A stretch of 64,000 bases of DNA from Prochilodus magdalenae (taxonomy: Eukaryota > Chordata > Actinopteri > Characiformes > Prochilodontidae): positions 1-64,000 of the forward strand of contig JAMWET010003133.1 in NCBI GenBank assembly GCA_024036415.1, written 5' to 3'. The translations under genes and the position numbers were made by a program. Shown piece by piece: positions 60,501-64,000 of the stretch; position 1 is the stretch's first letter, and the number at the start of each line of letters is the position of its first letter. The notes under the pieces are model-generated. The model saw only the letters and a list, made by a program, of their open reading frames with translations. It had not been told where the DNA came from and did not search any database.

Positions 60501-61272
60501 TTAACCAGTTTCAGAGTGAGGCGGCAGGGTTTAACCAGTTTCAGAGTGAGGCGGCAGGGTTTAACCAGTTTCAGAGTGAGGCGGCAGGGTTTAACCAGTT
60601 TCAGAGTGAGGCAGCAGGGTTTAACCAGTTTCAGAGAGAGGCAGCAGGGTTTAACCAGTTTCAGAGAGAGGCAGCAGGGTTTAACCAGTTTCAGAGAGAG
60701 GCAGCCGGGTTTAACCAGTTTCAGAGTGAGGCAGCAGGGTTTAAGCAGTTTCAGAGTGAGGTAGCAGGGTTTAACCAGTTTCAGAGTGAGGCAGCAGGGT
60801 TTAACCAGTTTCAGAGTGAGGCAGCAGGGTTTAACCAGTTTCAGAGTGAGGCAGCAGGGTTTAACCAGTTTCAGAGTGAGGCAGCAGGGTTTAACCAGTT
60901 TCAGAGTGAGGCAGCAGGGTTTAACCAGTTTCAGAGAGAGGCGGCAGGGTTTAACCAGTTTCAGAGTGAGGCAGCAGTGCATGGTGCTGATATTGTTTCT
61001 TCTGTAAATAGAATTTTGGCTCAGACACCAAGGAGGACACATACACGGGTCTTAATCTGATGACCCAGTCCCCAGATGATGTGTATGAAGTTCTAACAGT
61101 AAGACATTCACCCACACACTCGCCCAGAGAAGTTTACACTTTAACCATCCCTGCATAATTAGTGAGAGTGTTTAATCTTGTTCTCTGGTGGTCTTTTTTA
61201 ATCTTGTTCTCTGGTGGTCTTTCTTGCTGGTAGACTGAGAGCAGCCCATCTTGTGCTGTAACACAGGTGTAG
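51465..61272 (+). CDS. CD22-like Ig receptor, copy C (12 exons, 579 aa)
   Basis: Predicted coding exons: 51465-51510, 52420-52459, 54109-54149, 55404-55673, 55985-56254, 56546-56815, 57109-57378, 58266-58493, 58610-58694, 59401-59494, 61012-61098, 61234-61272. Phases fit and the total is 1740 nt, open throughout. Domains are as in copy B: signal peptide, T/S/P-rich linker, four 90-residue Ig domains, membrane-proximal Ig, Gly-rich helix, short tail with YTGL and YEVL ten residues apart. The four Ig exons with their introns form a regular tandem series of about 560-580 bp. A fifth Ig exon at 55141 is truncated and must be skipped. The tail intron carries the longest 30-bp array. The likely role is a leukocyte surface receptor signalling through tail tyrosines, inferred from family resemblance. 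Confidence 0.8.
52420..52459 (+). CDS. Copy C N-terminal exon 2
   Basis: 40 bp, phase 1 to 2, encodes [13 protein letters not shown] with an NYT sequon; donor gtaagt. Confidence 0.6.
52756..53155 (+). mobile_element. Ty3/gypsy retrotransposon fragment
   Basis: 52790-52860 reads as part of a reverse transcriptase ([13 protein letters not shown]). From 52899 an integrase core piece follows ([34 protein letters not shown]). A large internal deletion joins them and the frame is broken. It is inserted in the intron after exon 2 of copy C only. Confidence 0.85.
53157..53280. repeat. (TTTA)n and pyrimidine-rich tract
   Basis: About eight TTTA units, then CTTTTC-type low-complexity sequence next to the gypsy fragment. 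Confidence 0.85.
54109..54149 (+). CDS. Copy C linker exon
   Basis: 41 bp, phase 2 to 1, encodes [13 protein letters not shown]; Thr/Ser/Pro make up most of it, with one NST sequon. Confidence 0.6.
54412..54804. repeat. 24-bp minisatellite, about 16 units (copy C only)
   Basis: Units gaagatgttacctgtag plus gtcctgt, varying at a few positions (ggtcc/gctcc, gaag/gatg). It is in the intron before the Ig exons; copies A and B lack it. All frames on both strands are open because 24 is a multiple of three. Confidence 0.97.
55141..55220 (+). pseudogene. Truncated Ig exon (copy C)
   Basis: It has a normal acceptor and the first 27 codons ([23 protein letters not shown]), then passes at about 55220 directly into sequence of the following intron ('tcattaagtgggatg'). 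The Trp core, second Cys and donor are gone. Confidence 0.85.
55404..55673 (+). CDS. Copy C Ig exon 1
   Basis: 270 bp, phase 1-1: [51 protein letters not shown]. Confidence 0.85.
55985..56254 (+). CDS. Copy C Ig exon 2
   Basis: 270 bp, phase 1-1: [37 protein letters not shown]; it carries an additional sequon in RQNYTINN where its siblings have GQSYTINN. Confidence 0.85.
56546..56815 (+). CDS. Copy C Ig exon 3
   Basis: 270 bp, phase 1-1: [54 protein letters not shown]. Confidence 0.85.
57109..57378 (+). CDS. Copy C Ig exon 4
   Basis: 270 bp, phase 1-1: [53 protein letters not shown]. Its end resembles copy A exon 5 (QHGSADSEY), so these are likely positional counterparts. Confidence 0.85.
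57489..57560 (+). pseudogene. Degenerate membrane-proximal-type Ig exon start (copy C)
   Basis: After cttctag: [20 protein letters not shown]. Counterpart of 5664-5733; the first Cys is replaced and no donor is seen. Confidence 0.45.
58266..58493 (+). CDS. Copy C membrane-proximal Ig exon
   Basis: 228 bp, phase 1-1: [54 protein letters not shown]. Confidence 0.85.
58610..58694 (+). CDS. Copy C transmembrane exon
   Basis: 85 bp, phase 1 to 2: [19 protein letters not shown] then [10 protein letters not shown]. The membrane-adjacent Cys of copies A and B (EEC) is Ser here. Confidence 0.8.
59401..59494 (+). CDS. Copy C tail exon 1
   Basis: 94 bp, phase 2 to 0: [20 protein letters not shown] through NTSNENDYE, donor gtatgt. 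The frame closes at 59554 inside the first array unit. Confidence 0.75.
59541..60978 (+). repeat. 30-bp minisatellite, about 47 units (copy C tail intron)
   Basis: About 22 units, a non-repeat interruption at about 60198-60235, then about 25 more. Local variants are shared by neighbours (ccggg, aggcggc, agagagagg, and a dimer with 'acccagttttaga'), which shows spread of variants within the array. Confidence 0.97.
61012..61098 (+). CDS. Copy C tail exon 2 (paired YxxL)
   Basis: 87 bp, phase 0-0: [14 protein letters not shown] then [15 protein letters not shown]. Both tyrosines are present. The Cys of the ECGS or KCGS start is Phe here. Confidence 0.8.
61234..61272 (+). CDS. Copy C last coding exon
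   Basis: Encodes [12 protein letters not shown] and TAG; gtaagt donor 28 nt downstream as in the other copies. Confidence 0.65.
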   Translation, partial: TESSPSCAVTQV

Positions 61273-61897
61273 ATCTTCCAAGCCGCCTTCACTGACTCCA
61301 GTAAGTGATTTCATCCTTCATTTTTTACCAGGGCTGGTTAGCAGTGTGCGGTATGGCAGCTTAGTTCTCGCTAAGATATGAGTATATCATAACCAGTACA
61401 TCGTTAATCCACAAATATGAACAGATTATGCAACATTTAATGAAAACATGAGTCTCTTAATCCTAGTCTAGTGTGCTGCATCTGAGCTAGTCCACCTTAA
61501 TTTCAAAGACACACAGGAATGGCTAGCCTTTTTACACACATGGACAAAATTGTTGGTACCCCTCAGTTAATGAAAGAAAACCCCACAATGGTAACAGAAA
61601 TAACAAAAATCTTACCAAAGTAATAATAAATAAAAATTCTATGAAAATGAACAAATGAAAGTCAGATATTGCTTTTCAACCATGCTTCAACAGAATTATT
61701 TTTAAAAATGAACTCATGAAACAGGCCTTGGATAGAAATGATGGTACCCCCTGAAAAATGGGGACATGTTTAATCAAGGTGTGTTCACTAATTAGCATCA
61801 CAGGTGTCTACAATCTTGTACTCAGTCAGTGGGCCTATATATAGGGCTACAGGTAGTCACTGTGCTGTTTGGTGACAAGGTGTGTACCACACTTAAC

Positions 61898-63037
<1,140 letters not shown>

Positions 63038-63664
63038 GTTAGGGGTACCATCATTTCTGTCCAGGCCTGTTTCAGGAGTTTATTTTTTTAAATAATTCTG
63101 TTGAAGCATGGTTGAAAAGCAATGACTGACTTTCATTTGTTCATTTTCATAGAATTTTTATGCATTATTACTTTTGTCAGATTAAAATTATTTCTGTTAC
63201 CGTTGTGGGTTTTTCTTTCATTAACCGAGGGGTACCAACAATTTTGTCCACGTGTGTAGCCATAGCTTGTCCTGGACACCAGATCAGTTACCGGGTTACT
63301 GTTTCTTCTTGAACACCTAAGAAACTGCTTAGCTCAGTTAGCTGCATCAGATGAAACCGTGGTCCGGGCCTTCTTTAATGAATGGCTGTGATTATAAGCA
63401 GTATCTTTCAAGTTCTAGCAGTGTGTGATGGTCAGAGCCAGTGTGTGATGGTCAGAGCCTCGAGAGTACAGGACGCATTTATGAAACACCTTACTTGAGC
63501 AAGAAATACTGATACAATTAGAAACAAATCTGGAAAGTAATAGCGACTCAGATATTCAGTTACAAACTTTGGTATTAAAAATGAAGAACAATAATAAATC
63601 ACTGTTAAAGTTTTATATATCAAACTGAGTACCTACCACCAGTACCTGTGTGTTCTTACTCTAG

Positions 63665-63778
63665 ACTCTGCGGAATCATCGTCAGAACCATCAGGCTGGA
63701 TACAAACCACACAACAGACTGCACCTACAGAGATGGAGGAGCAGATAAACGGAGATGATGTTAATGCTTCGCTTTAAT
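63665..63778 (+). other. Probable 3' UTR exon, copy C
   Basis: Counterpart of 9236-9345. One frame reads SAESSSEPSGWIQTTQQ and stays open to TAA near 63777, so an alternative coding use cannot be excluded. Confidence 0.4.
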
Positions 63779-64000
63779 TATTAATCATAACTCGTTTCTT
63801 ATAAAGGAAGTGAGTTCCAGATCCACCTGCTAAAGCTTTGCTATAGCTGCTTCACTTGTGTGGCCATCCATCATATCAGTCAATCAGGAACAGTAGTCGT
63901 CACTATACGGACAAACTACAGCTATATTTACAGTTATATTTACAAGATATATTTTTACTCTTTAAATGTTCATTTAATATTGCAGGTCCGTCTTTTAAAC

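Noticed and set aside
59541..60978. CRISPR-like regular repeats
   Set aside because: The units are directly adjacent without spacers, and the context is vertebrate intron.
60176..61042. Long antisense open frame of [10 protein letters not shown] repeats (also 7482-7934 and 34096-34617)
   Set aside because: It is a by-product of a 30-bp repeat without stops. No promoter, splice sites or non-repeat coding sequence support it.

Overview
The window is vertebrate nuclear DNA, almost certainly from a ray-finned fish. It has split genes with GT-AG introns, phase-1 immunoglobulin (Ig) exons of a CD22-like receptor, many Tc1-like transposons, L2-type and other LINE fragments, hAT-type elements and (ATT)n tails. 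An otophysan fish such as a characin or catfish is possible, from the look of some repeats, but this is a weak inference.

The window is organised as about two and a half copies of a tandem unit of roughly 26.5 kb. Each unit carries one plus-strand CD22-like receptor gene followed by a transposon-rich intergenic block. Copy A (1123-8223) lacks its 5' exons, which lie left of the window, and has four damaged Ig exons. Copy B (25312-34907) and copy C (51465-61272) each assemble into an open 579-residue protein: signal peptide, short Thr/Ser/Pro-rich N-terminal linker, four near-identical Ig domains encoded by single exons, a membrane-proximal Ig domain, one Gly-rich transmembrane helix, and a short tail with two YxxL tyrosine motifs. 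No V-set (sialic-acid-binding) exon was seen.

All three genes carry an array of the same 30-bp minisatellite in the same tail intron (about 14, 15 and 47 units). In copy B the preceding tail exon reads in frame through the whole array. A 68-bp minisatellite lies just upstream of the signal-peptide exon in B (3 units) and C (7 units), and a 24-bp minisatellite is present only in copy C.

Intergenic block A-B (about 8.3-25.3 kb) holds a degraded minus-strand gene fragment with a housekeeping-type promoter near 12.3 kb, a 2-kb element with TATAGCGCC motifs, and a 912-bp hAT-type element with a perfect 8-bp target duplication. Block B-C (about 35-51.4 kb) is its paralogue. It carries B-C-specific insertions (two Tc1 elements, LINE fragments, an L2 3' end, a 1-kb unknown insertion) and a small inversion. 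The third Tc1 element, with a peculiar 46-bp internal amplification, lies downstream of copy C. Stretches not listed below show no coding or RNA signal that I can support.
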